Positions 1 to 6,347 of a stretch of DNA of 12,538 nt are shown piece after piece. Below the pieces are notes generated by a model. It had not been told where the DNA came from. It saw only the letters and a list, made by a program, of their open reading frames with translations, and made no database searches. Origin of the DNA: Oscillospiraceae bacterium. GTDB lineage: Bacteria > Bacillota > Clostridia > Oscillospirales > Oscillospiraceae. The DNA lies in contig JAISTA010000007.1 of NCBI GenBank assembly GCA_031272845.1, positions 1 through 12,538 on the forward strand, given 5' to 3'. The stretch's first letter is position 1; the number at the start of each line of letters is the position of its first letter. The translations under genes were made by a program, and so were the position numbers.

Positions 1-2
1 TA

Positions 3-236
3 CGGTTCAGAATTGTGCGGGACAAATCGTCGGAAACGCCGCGCCGTCTTGTGTTCTTTCGCACAAAGGAAGCGGAGCAGATGACGGCGGCGTTCAGCGA
101 GTTCGCGGCAAAAACACTGAACCGCAAGCATAAAGTTCCGTCCGTACACGAAAAAATTGCAAATTACCGTGAGGCAACCCGCAACGCGGTGAGGGATAAG
201 GAACTTGTAAAGGAACGGAGCGAGCTGGAGCTATGA
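3..236 (+). CDS. PcfB/DUF3801-family conjugation protein, C-terminal part
   Basis: This is the 3' end of a gene that enters from the left edge; the frame is open to the first bases, so the true start lies outside. A GTG at 15 is in frame but I see no ribosome site for it. The visible tail has a strand-rich stretch (PRRLVFFRTKEAEQMTAAF) followed by a charged helical tail ending in ELEL. This resembles the C-terminus of PcfB (DUF3801), a small protein encoded just before the coupling protein in Tn1549-type and pCF10-type conjugation loci, where it is thought to be a relaxosome or coupling accessory factor. The stop overlaps the next start (ATGA), which implies translational coupling to virD4. 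The family call rests on the short tail plus context, so it is likely but not certain. Confidence 0.68.
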   Translation, partial: RFRIVRDKSSETPRRLVFFRTKEAEQMTAAFSEFAAKTLNRKHKVPSVHEKIANYREATRNAVRDKELVKERSELEL

Positions 237-2068
237 GAACGCCGGAGATAAGCATGCTTCTGAAACGGCGGGTTCTGCCGTGTCTGGTTTGCGCCGCCGT
301 GTTTTGGTTTTTTGCCAAACTCGGACAATCGTTTCGAATATCTCAGGGAAGCAATGACGCCGTGCGTCTGCTTCAGACAATATCCGGTCTTTCCGCGGTT
401 TTGCGCACGCCGCTCTCAGAGCTGTCGCTTCCGGATTGCGCCGCCGGACTTACGGGAACCGCGTCTGTCTGCGTAATTGCATATATACGCCGCGGAACCG
501 CTAAAAAGTACCGGAACGGAGCAGAACACGGCAGCGCGCGTTGGGGCGGGTCATCGGACGTCGCGCCTTTTGCGGATAAAGATTCCGAAAACAATATAAT
601 CCTGACGCAGACCGAAAGCCTGACTATGAATCCGCGTCCGAAGAACATAAAGTACGCGCGCAATAAAAATATGCTTGTAATCGGCGGTTCCGGCAGCGGA
701 AAGACGCGGTTTGTCTTAAAGCCGAACCTTATGCAGTGCAGGTCAAAGGACTACCCCGTCTCATTTGTCGTGACGGATCCTAAGGGAGAACTGCTGCGGG
801 ACTGCGGCAAAATGCTGTCGCAAAACGGATACCGTATAAAAGTGCTGAACACCGTGGATTTCGGCAAATCTCACCGCTACAATCCCATGGCGTATATTCA
901 CGGCGAAAAGGACATTTTGAAATTAGTCAGCACGCTCATGTCCAACACAAAATCCGAGCAGACGGGAGGCGATCCCTTTTGGGAGAAAGCGGAAACTCTT
1001 TTGTTCACGGCGCTGATTGCGTATTTGCAGTATTTTGCGCCGCGGGCAGAGCGCAATTTTGCAACGCTCACCGAAATGCTCAGCGCAATGGAGGTGCGCG
1101 AGGCGGACGAGACGTATAAAAACGTCGTCGACCAGATGTTTGAGGCATTAGAAGATCGCGACCCGGAGCATTTCGCCGCGCGTCAGTACAGAAAGTTCAA
1201 GCTCGCGGCGGGCAAAACGGCAAAGAGCATACTTGTTTCCTGCGGAGCGAGGCTTGCGCCGTTTGACATCGCCGAAATTCGGGAGCTTACAAAATATGAC
1301 GAGCTTGAGCTGGACGCGCTCGGCGACCGCAAGACCGCGCTTTTCATCATCATTTCGGACACGGACGACAGCTTTAACTTCCTTGCGGCTATGTGCTATA
1401 CGCAGATGTTCAACTTGCTTTGCGAAAAGGCGGACAATGTTTACGGAGGACGGCTTCCGGTTCACGTGCGCTGCCTGATTGACGAGGCGGCAAATATAGG
1501 GCAAATACCGCGCCTTGAAAAGCTCATGGCGACGATTAGAAGCCGTGAAATCTCGGCTTGTCTCGTATTGCAGGCACAGTCACAGCTAAAAGCCCTTTAC
1601 AAGGACAGCGCTGATACGATTGTAGGCAACTGCGATTCCGCAATCTTTCTCGGCGGCAAGGAAAAGACCACGCTGGAGGACTGGTCAAGGCTATTGGGCA
1701 AGGAGACGATTGACAGCGTAAACGCAAGCGAAAACAAAGGAAACAGCCCGTCCTACGGGCGCAGCTTCCAAAAGCTCGGCAAGGAGCTTATGACGATGGA
1801 TGAGCTTGCGGTTATGGACGGCAGCGAGTGTATCCTGCAGCTGCGGGGAGTACGTCCGTTTTTGTCAAAGAAGTACGACGTTACAAAGCACCCGCTGTAC
1901 AGTCAGCTCGCGGACGCGGACCGCCGCAACGCGTTCAATATAAAAGAACATCTTACAACGCGGTTAGGCCTGCGCGCGGAGGATGAGTTTGCGGTATACG
2001 AGTTCAGGCCGCTTGTCCCGCCTGAACAGCGTGTAACTGATTCAATAATTTCAGCAACAAAAAAATAA
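233..2068 (+). CDS. virD4: VirD4/TraG-family type IV coupling protein
   Basis: This is the complete coupling ATPase that recruits the relaxase-DNA complex to the conjugation channel at the inner membrane (611 residues, normal for Gram-positive VirD4/TraG). Two N-terminal membrane segments are visible at about residues 13-30 and 68-85. They are followed by the family's GSARWG motif (about 100-105), Walker A GGSGSGKT at 151-158, and Walker B with LIDE at 415-418. The segment after Walker B (AANIGQIPRLEKLMATIRSR) is typical of the family. The ATG overlaps the PcfB stop. A GGAG lies only 3 nt upstream, so coupled translation probably matters. In related elements Maff2 follows directly; here a convergent DUF4143 gene and a hairpin terminator lie in between. 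No frameshift or missing motif is seen. Confidence 0.96.
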   Translation: MRTPEISMLLKRRVLPCLVCAAVFWFFAKLGQSFRISQGSNDAVRLLQTISGLSAVLRTPLSELSLPDCAAGLTGTASVCVIAYIRRGTAKKYRNGAEHGSARWGGSSDVAPFADKDSENNIILTQTESLTMNPRPKNIKYARNKNMLVIGGSGSGKTRFVLKPNLMQCRSKDYPVSFVVTDPKGELLRDCGKMLSQNGYRIKVLNTVDFGKSHRYNPMAYIHGEKDILKLVSTLMSNTKSEQTGGDPFWEKAETLLFTALIAYLQYFAPRAERNFATLTEMLSAMEVREADETYKNVVDQMFEALEDRDPEHFAARQYRKFKLAAGKTAKSILVSCGARLAPFDIAEIRELTKYDELELDALGDRKTALFIIISDTDDSFNFLAAMCYTQMFNLLCEKADNVYGGRLPVHVRCLIDEAANIGQIPRLEKLMATIRSREISACLVLQAQSQLKALYKDSADTIVGNCDSAIFLGGKEKTTLEDWSRLLGKETIDSVNASENKGNSPSYGRSFQKLGKELMTMDELAVMDGSECILQLRGVRPFLSKKYDVTKHPLYSQLADADRRNAFNIKEHLTTRLGLRAEDEFAVYEFRPLVPPEQRVTDSIISATKK

Positions 2069-2100
2069 GCAATTAGGAGAATGTTTTGTCACCCAACGAA

Positions 2101-2146
2101 AGTACAAAACCCTCGTTTGCGTTAAACGGGGGTCTTGTACTTTTTA
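2101..2146 (+). terminator. Intrinsic terminator between virD4 and the convergent DUF4143 gene
   Basis: Two 18-nt arms (2101-2118 and 2124-2141) pair around a 5-nt loop, with one mismatch and one G-U pair. Five T residues follow at 2141-2145. The structure lies 33 nt after the virD4 stop. Read on the minus strand it is preceded by A residues and followed by a shorter T-run (TTTCG), so it could also stop the DUF4143 transcript. It would prevent simple read-through from virD4 into Maff2. Confidence 0.8.
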
Positions 2147-2155
2147 GAGCAATCG

Positions 2156-3421
2156 TCAATGCCTCAAACATCCAATCGGCGTGATGTACACGCCGTCGGC
2201 ACGCCGGTAAGCGAGCTCAGTTGCGGTCAGAACCATCAGGAATGACGGTTCGCGCATTTTGTCAACATTCACTTTTTCGCGAAGCGTTTTGAGATTTTCG
2301 GCGGCGTTTTCGATTTCCTTTGCGCCCATTTTCACCTCAATCGCTCCCCAACGCCCATCTTTAAGGTGTACAATTGCGTCGGCTTCCAACCCACTCTTGT
2401 CGCGGTAGTGGAACACCTCTCCGTCAATCGCTTGCGCGTAGACTCTCAAATCACGGATGCAGAGCGACTCAAAAAGCAGGCCGAATGTATTGAAATCATT
2501 AAGCAAACTTTCCGGCGTCGCTCTCAAGACGGCGGTAGCGATAGACGGGTCGGTAAAATGACGCTTAGGTGAAGTACGGAGCGCGGTTTTGGAACGCATA
2601 GCTGGATTCCACGCGGGCAAATCCTCTACGACGTAAATCCGACGCAAGGCGTTCAAGTATGAGGCAATCGTCTTTTCAGAAATCGTGTCCTCGTCACCGG
2701 CAATGTCGTTTCGGATTGTCGTCATATTCGCCATAGTGGACACATTCCGCGCCAGAGAGCGCATCAAAGCGCGGACGCGTGCGGGGCTTTTCTCCACGCC
2801 GTCCACACGGGACACGTCAATGTTGATTACTGCGTCAACATAGTCGTACACGCGCCGGAGCGCAACGGATTCTTTCTCACCGATTGACGCGGGCCAACCG
2901 CCTCTTGTCAGAGCAACCGCCAACTTCTCAATTGTGAGCGTGGAAAATCCGTCACCGTCACATTTGCCGTCAAACAACGCCGCGAGCGAAATATCGCCAC
3001 TCGATTCCAAAGATTCAAAGAGTGTCATTGTCCGCATTAGAAGCCGCGAAATTCGTCCCGTCCCAGTATGCTGAACGGCGTTATCTTTCGGCACAGCGGA
3101 ACCCGTCAAAATGAACTGACCGCTCTCTCCCCGCTGGTCTACGGCGAAGCGAACCGCGTCCCACAACACGGGAGCCATCTGCCATTCGTCAATCAGACGC
3201 GGAGTGTCGCCCTTCAATAACAACGACGGTTTTGTGTCTGCAGCTTTCAGATAGGATTCGGTGTAGTCCGGGTCTTGCATAAGCAGTTTGCTCGCCGCAC
3301 GTTCCGCTGCCGTTCTGGTTTTGCCGCACCACTTTGGTCCCTCTATCAACACAGCGCCGGACGCTTCGAGCGCTGTGTCAAGCACTCCGTCGGCGATACG
3401 CCGCAAATATTTATGTTCCAT
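2156..3421 (-). CDS. AAA ATPase with DUF4143 C-terminal domain (inserted gene)
   Basis: This 421-residue protein has the common AAA_14 plus DUF4143 architecture. Walker A is GPKWCGKT (28-35), Walker B is RLIDEWQ (75-81), and a sensor-like LTGSA lies at 105-109. An Arg-rich GTGRISRLLMRT stretch follows. The C-terminal domain has EAD at 346-348 and IEVK at 361-364, spaced like the D...ExK core of PD-(D/E)XK nucleases; this is similarity by eye, not proof of cleavage. The biological role of the family is unsettled. The gene runs against the transfer operon and has its own consensus promoter (3457-3485) and an AGGAG 12 nt before the ATG. It is not a usual part of Tn1549-type operons and looks like inserted cargo. 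Family call is strong; function is unknown. Confidence 0.9.
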   Translation of the reverse strand: MEHKYLRRIADGVLDTALEASGAVLIEGPKWCGKTRTAAERAASKLLMQDPDYTESYLKAADTKPSLLLKGDTPRLIDEWQMAPVLWDAVRFAVDQRGESGQFILTGSAVPKDNAVQHTGTGRISRLLMRTMTLFESLESSGDISLAALFDGKCDGDGFSTLTIEKLAVALTRGGWPASIGEKESVALRRVYDYVDAVINIDVSRVDGVEKSPARVRALMRSLARNVSTMANMTTIRNDIAGDEDTISEKTIASYLNALRRIYVVEDLPAWNPAMRSKTALRTSPKRHFTDPSIATAVLRATPESLLNDFNTFGLLFESLCIRDLRVYAQAIDGEVFHYRDKSGLEADAIVHLKDGRWGAIEVKMGAKEIENAAENLKTLREKVNVDKMREPSFLMVLTATELAYRRADGVYITPIGCLRH

Positions 3422-3456
3422 CGGTTCTGACTACTCCTGCCTTGAGTGTTTTTATC

Positions 3457-3485
3457 ATTATAGCACGCGGTTCGGAGTTTGTCAA
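3457..3485 (-). promoter_or_regulatory. Consensus sigma-A promoter for the DUF4143 gene
   Basis: Read on the minus strand, a perfect -35 TTGACA (3485-3480) is separated by 17 nt from a perfect -10 TATAAT (3462-3457). It lies 36 nt upstream of the DUF4143 start codon. Both boxes and spacing match the housekeeping consensus, so strong transcription is expected unless repressed. The -35 box sits inside the first of three 23-bp repeats, a natural place for an operator. Confidence 0.88.
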
Positions 3486-3539
3486 GTTATTACTTCCGAG
3501 TTTGGATGATTAACAGTTCCGGATTTGGAATAGCAAAAG
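3471..3539. repeat. Three tandem 23-bp degenerate repeats, operator-like
   Basis: Copies begin at 3471 (TTCGGAGTTTGTC...), 3494 (TTCCGAGTTTGGA...) and 3517 (TTCCGGATTTGGA...), exactly 23 bp apart. The first 11-12 bases of each are conserved (TTCSGRRTTTGK) and the rest varies. The period is close to two helical turns, so the conserved cores would face the same side of the DNA. The first copy overlaps the -35 box of the DUF4143 promoter. A protein-binding array is the simplest reading; no binding protein can be named. Confidence 0.65.
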
Positions 3540-3645
3540 GAGATAATTTGAAACATTCATACGCATTAATCCGCGCTTCTCCTGCGCCGGTAAAACGGAA
3601 ATTGGAAGCAAAACAATCAATATCAAAAAATCTGATAAAGGAGAT

Positions 3646-3695
3646 GTCAGGCAAATCGCAATATACAATATTTGCGACAATTATATTTGTCTGAC
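3646..3695. repeat. Nested inverted repeats upstream of Maff2
   Basis: Outer arms 3646-3656 (GTCAGGCAAAT) and 3685-3695 (ATTTGTCTGAC) pair over 11 positions with one G-U. An inner hairpin, 3656-3677, pairs TCGCAA with TTGCGA and then TAT with ATA across a one-base bulge. The region is AT-rich compared with its surroundings. The outer palindrome ends 2 nt before the AATGTT hexamer that may mark the right edge of the inserted block. It could be a mobile-element end, a cruciform-forming site or an RNA structure; there is no T-run, so it is not an intrinsic terminator. Confidence 0.6.
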
Positions 3696-3707
3696 TTAAT
3701 GTTAGTT

Positions 3708-3923
3708 ATGGAGTTTTTTTCATCGGCGGTAAGTACGCTGTCAACGCTTGTCATTGCGCTCGGCGCGGGTCTTGCCGTGTGGGGCGTTGTGAACCTTTTG
3801 GAGGGGTACGGCAACGACAATCCGGGCGCTAAATCCCAGGGAATAAAACAGCTGATGGCCGGGGGCGGTATAGTGGTAATAGGAGTAACGCTCGTGCCGA
3901 TGCTTTCCGGTCTGTTCGGCTAA
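3708..3923 (+). CDS. Maff2-family small membrane protein
   Basis: This 71-residue protein matches the Maff2 family, a regular member of Tn1549-type transfer operons that lies between virD4 and the VirB6-like gene. Two hydrophobic segments are visible (about 12-30 and 49-69), separated by a short polar loop around LLEGYGNDNPGAKSQG. Small size, two membrane spans and position suggest a VirB2-like pilin or channel subunit, but this is inference. The ATG at 3708 matches the usual MEFF start; ATG 3699 and TTG 3672 are also in frame. None has a good Shine-Dalgarno site, unlike most genes here. The likely original AGGAG is stranded at 2075-2079, before the inserted block. The stop lies 15 nt before the next gene. 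Confidence 0.88.
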   Translation: MEFFSSAVSTLSTLVIALGAGLAVWGVVNLLEGYGNDNPGAKSQGIKQLMAGGGIVVIGVTLVPMLSGLFG

Positions 3924-3938
3924 GGGGGCGCCGGCAAT

Positions 3939-4808
3939 ATGGACTTTCTTTTCGAGTGGCTTGCAGAACGGCTGAAAAGCGGGCATATAGAGGGAATTAT
4001 GAGCCGCTTTGCCGACCTGTACGCTTCAGTCAACGCACAGGTCGGAGAGCTTGCGGGTCAGGTTGGTCAAACGCCGGAGGGGTGGAACTCCGGCGTTTTT
4101 TCTATGATACGCACACTGTCAGATACGGCAATCGTGCCGATTGCCGGGATGATACTGACGTTTGTTCTGTGCTATGAGCTGATTCAGATGATTATTGAGA
4201 AGAACAACATGACGGATTTCGACGTAATGGGTCTGTACAAATGGATTTTCAAAACATTCTGCGCCGTGTTTATACTCACGCACACGTTCGACATAGTAAT
4301 GGGTGTGTTCGGCTTGGCTCAAAGCGCGGTTAACAAAAGCGCCGGAGTTATCTCAGGCAGCCTTGAGGTGAATTTGACCGCGGCCTTAGACGATTTGCGC
4401 GTGATGTTAGAGGCTATGGAGTGGTATGAGCTTATTGGCGTGTGGCTTGAGGCTAACATTGTGTCGCTGTGCCTGAGCGCTATGAGTATCTGCATTTTTA
4501 TCATCATTTTCGGACGGATGATAGAGATTTACCTCACTGTATCCATCGCGCCGATTCCGCTTGCGACATTTGCAAACCGGGAATGGGGTCAAATGGGCAG
4601 CGGATACCTGAAGTCGCTGTTTGCGCTGGCTTTTCAGGGGTTCCTTATTATGGTGTGCGTCGCGATTTACGCCGTTGTGCTTCGAAGTATTCCGACGGCA
4701 AACAGCGTACACGCGGCAATTTGGTGTACGGTCGGCTACACGGTGCTGCTCTGCTTTGCGCTGTTTAAGACAGGCAGTCTGGCAAAGTCCGTGTTCGGCG
4801 CGCACTAA
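3939..4808 (+). CDS. VirB6/TrbL-like polytopic conjugation channel protein
   Basis: This 289-residue membrane protein corresponds to the CD1108-type TrbL/VirB6-like protein of Tn1549-family elements, which forms the inner-membrane part of the transfer channel. A mostly polar N-terminus (1-60, with QTPEGWNSGVF at 44-54) is followed by about six hydrophobic segments near 64-86, 101-128, 165-190, 193-212, 228-249 and 260-277. A conserved-looking loop with SIAPIPLATFANREWGQMG (202-220) precedes the last two. The ribosome site AAGGGGG (3922-3928) overlaps the Maff2 stop, so the two genes are co-transcribed and probably coupled. A perfect hairpin with a T-run lies inside the gene at 4069-4101, described separately. 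Confidence 0.9.
   Translation: MDFLFEWLAERLKSGHIEGIMSRFADLYASVNAQVGELAGQVGQTPEGWNSGVFSMIRTLSDTAIVPIAGMILTFVLCYELIQMIIEKNNMTDFDVMGLYKWIFKTFCAVFILTHTFDIVMGVFGLAQSAVNKSAGVISGSLEVNLTAALDDLRVMLEAMEWYELIGVWLEANIVSLCLSAMSICIFIIIFGRMIEIYLTVSIAPIPLATFANREWGQMGSGYLKSLFALAFQGFLIMVCVAIYAVVLRSIPTANSVHAAIWCTVGYTVLLCFALFKTGSLAKSVFGAH
4069..4101 (+). terminator. Intragenic terminator-like hairpin in the VirB6-like gene
   Basis: An 11-bp perfect stem pairs AAACGCCGGAG (4069-4079) with CTCCGGCGTTT (4088-4098) around an 8-nt loop, followed by a six-T run (4096-4101). It has all features of an intrinsic terminator but lies at codons 44-55 of an intact reading frame. It could reduce transcription of downstream genes or couple it to translation. 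Confidence 0.55.
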
Positions 4809-4871
4809 GAAAAGCATCCAAACAAAAGAACAAAAAGAACATTAATAAAATACTTTCGGAGGACTAAAAAA

Positions 4872-5264
4872 ATGGCAGGCAAAGACGGAATCAAGTTAAA
4901 TGTCAGGGCATACCCGATCGCGGAGCCGAAAAACAGCATAGTTGCATACGCAAGCATTACTATTGCGGATTTATTCGCGGTTAACAATATCCGGGTCGTG
5001 GATTCGGCAAAAGGGCTGTTTGTAGCTATGCCGCAGGTAAAAGACTCAAGTGGTCAGTACCGGGATATCTGCTTTCCCGTAACCGCCGAAATGCGCAGAC
5101 TGCTCAACGACGCGGTCCTCGGCGCGTATGCGCTTGCGCAAAAGGAAGCGGCCGCGGAGCTGCCGTCCGCAACACGGCAAATCCGTGACGGACGGCGCGC
5201 GGAAAAGAACGGCGCCGCGCAGACAAAGGAAGAGACTTCGGATAAAACCGAGCCTGAGCTTTAG
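4872..5264 (+). CDS. SpoVG-family RNA/DNA-binding regulator
   Basis: Residues 7-90 align well by eye with SpoVG: an N-terminal strand, then YASITIADLFAVNNIRVVD, KGLFVAMP at 47-54, and GQYRDICFPVTAEMR. The fold is known as a small nucleic-acid-binding regulator, first seen in Bacillus sporulation and septation control. A 40-residue charged, low-complexity tail (91-130) goes beyond the normal SpoVG length. SpoVG-like genes recur in Tn1549-type elements. The ribosome site GGAGG (4858-4862) is 9 nt before the ATG. The 63-nt gap before it is A-rich without a clear promoter, so it probably belongs to the same transcript. What it regulates here is not visible. Confidence 0.88.
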   Translation: MAGKDGIKLNVRAYPIAEPKNSIVAYASITIADLFAVNNIRVVDSAKGLFVAMPQVKDSSGQYRDICFPVTAEMRRLLNDAVLGAYALAQKEAAAELPSATRQIRDGRRAEKNGAAQTKEETSDKTEPEL

Positions 5265-5273
5265 GAGAAGATT

Positions 5274-5381
5274 ATGCAAAGCAACAACGAAAAAACAGAG
5301 TTTGCTATTGAAAAGCCGTACAGTCCGCTAAGGCTTTATCTTCACGATCCCCGTGAGGTGGCGCTGCGATGGCCGGTGTGA
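5274..5381 (+). CDS. Small hypothetical protein, 35 residues
   Basis: A short frame starts at ATG 5274 with AGGAG at 5263-5267, overlapping the SpoVG stop and spaced 6 nt. The product reads MQSNNEKTEFAIEKPYSPLR and then a charged stretch ending in WPV. Its stop falls 13 nt inside the following DUF3991/Toprim gene, a typical coupled arrangement. The strong ribosome site, tight packing and overlap favour a real gene, or at least a leader that feeds ribosomes to the next start. No family is recognised and no membrane segment is seen. Confidence 0.55.
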   Translation: MQSNNEKTEFAIEKPYSPLRLYLHDPREVALRWPV

Positions 5382-6319
5382 GCGCGGAACGGGCCGCGGC
5401 GGCGAAGGAGCTGGATTTGCTGTCCTATCTGCAATACTGCGAACCGCAGGAGCTTCGCAGATCCGGATCGCACGAGTACCGCTCTGTCAGCCACGGCAGT
5501 TTGGTTATAAGCCGGGGTTTGTGGTTTTGGAATCGCGGCGGTTTCGGCGGCAAGACCGCGCTGGATTATCTCATAAAGGTGCGCGGTATGGGTTTCACGG
5601 AGGCAGTGGATACGGTTCTCGGCAGCCGCGCCGCGCCGGCTTTATCCCTGCCGGCACAAAAGCCCGAACCGCGTGAGCGCAGAAAGTTCACGCTGCCGCC
5701 GCCTACGCAATTCGCTTCACGCGCCCTTTCCTATCTGCACGGGCGCGGTATAAGCGCGGAAGTCGTCGGAGCCTGTCTGCAAAACGGCACGATTTACGAA
5801 AGCCGCGATAAGGGCAAGACCGTCTGCGTGTTCGTCGGACACGACGGAGCCGGTATTCCCCGCTTCGCACATATGCGCGGTATTTATGAAAAATATCACC
5901 GCGACGCTGACGGCTCGGACAAACGCTTCAGTTTTTCCCTGCCGGCGAAAGACCCGGACAGCGCCGCGCTGTCGGTGTTCGAGGCTCCGGCAGACGCGCT
6001 TTCACACGCCTGCCTGTTCCCGGAAACTGACTGCCATCGGCTGTCGCTGGGCGGCACGTCGGACGTTGCGCTGACGGCGTTTTTAGAGCGCAATCCGCAC
6101 ATTGCAGAAGTTTCTCTCTGCCTCGACGCCGATGAAGCCGGGCAGACGGCGGCTCGGAAAATTCAGGCGGCGCTTGCCGGAAACCGACCGGACGTCTCCG
6201 CGTCTATCGACCCGCCGAGGCACGGCAAAGATTACAACGATATGCTGCTCCGCGCCATTCAGTCAGAGCGCGAACGGAGTCCACGAAGCCGTCACAACGA
6301 CGGCTTTGTTTTATCTTAG
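5369..6319 (+). CDS. DUF3991/Toprim domain protein (primase-like)
   Basis: This 316-residue protein has an N-terminal region (about 10-90) like DUF3991, with SHEYRSVSHGSLVISRG and WNRGGFGGKTALDYLI. It resembles a CHC2 primase domain without the zinc cysteines. The C-terminal half is a Toprim domain: catalytic-type Glu in FEAPADALS (E205), then CLDADEAG with D253 and D255. Such proteins are common on mobile elements and are thought to act in DNA metabolism, possibly priming the incoming single strand; the activity is inferred. The ATG overlaps the 35-residue ORF, with GAGG 10 nt upstream. A short hairpin and T-rich stretch overlap the 3' end. Length and motifs look intact. Confidence 0.83.
   Translation: MAGVSAERAAAAKELDLLSYLQYCEPQELRRSGSHEYRSVSHGSLVISRGLWFWNRGGFGGKTALDYLIKVRGMGFTEAVDTVLGSRAAPALSLPAQKPEPRERRKFTLPPPTQFASRALSYLHGRGISAEVVGACLQNGTIYESRDKGKTVCVFVGHDGAGIPRFAHMRGIYEKYHRDADGSDKRFSFSLPAKDPDSAALSVFEAPADALSHACLFPETDCHRLSLGGTSDVALTAFLERNPHIAEVSLCLDADEAGQTAARKIQAALAGNRPDVSASIDPPRHGKDYNDMLLRAIQSERERSPRSRHNDGFVLS
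6286..6313 (+). terminator. Weak terminator-like hairpin at the end of the Toprim gene
   Basis: AAGCCGTC (6286-6293) pairs perfectly with GACGGCTT (6299-6306) around a 5-nt loop, followed by TGTTTTATCTT. It overlaps the last codons and stop of the gene, just before the AGGAG of the next one. The T-run is interrupted, so partial termination or a 3'-end stabiliser is more likely than a full stop. Confidence 0.45.
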
Positions 6320-6347
6320 AACCAAATTATAGAGGAGATTTTCAGTT

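Larger units (their letters stand above)
2080..3703. mobile_element. Putative inserted block carrying the DUF4143 gene, flanked by AATGTT
   Basis: The hexamer AATGTT occurs at 2080-2085 and 3698-3703. Two nt inside each copy, facing inward, the ends read GTCACCCAA (left) and GTCAGACAA (right, minus strand), 7 of 9 identical. Joining the sequence across one hexamer places AGGAG (2075-2079) 10 nt before the Maff2 ATG at 3708, which now has no ribosome site. This supports a 1.6-kb insertion with a 6-bp target duplication. No transposase or integrase is encoded, so if it is mobile it would depend on another element. A hexamer repeat can arise by chance; treat the boundary as a hypothesis. Confidence 0.45.

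Noticed and set aside
2081..2125. 14-residue ORF after AGGAG downstream of virD4
   Set aside because: The ribosome site is 1 nt from the ATG and the frame runs into the terminator stem. More likely the stranded Maff2 ribosome site.
3548..3694. TTG-started 48-residue ORF (starts MKHSYALIRASPAP) with AAGGAG 5 nt upstream
   Set aside because: The ribosome site is good, but the frame lies in AT-rich sequence with repeats and palindromes, matches nothing I recognise, and its end coincides with the palindrome. Too little to call a gene; worth rechecking if found elsewhere.
4407..4817. Minus-strand 136-codon ORF opposite the VirB6-like gene
   Set aside because: Composition and lack of any motif or ribosome site mark it as a shadow of the + strand membrane protein.
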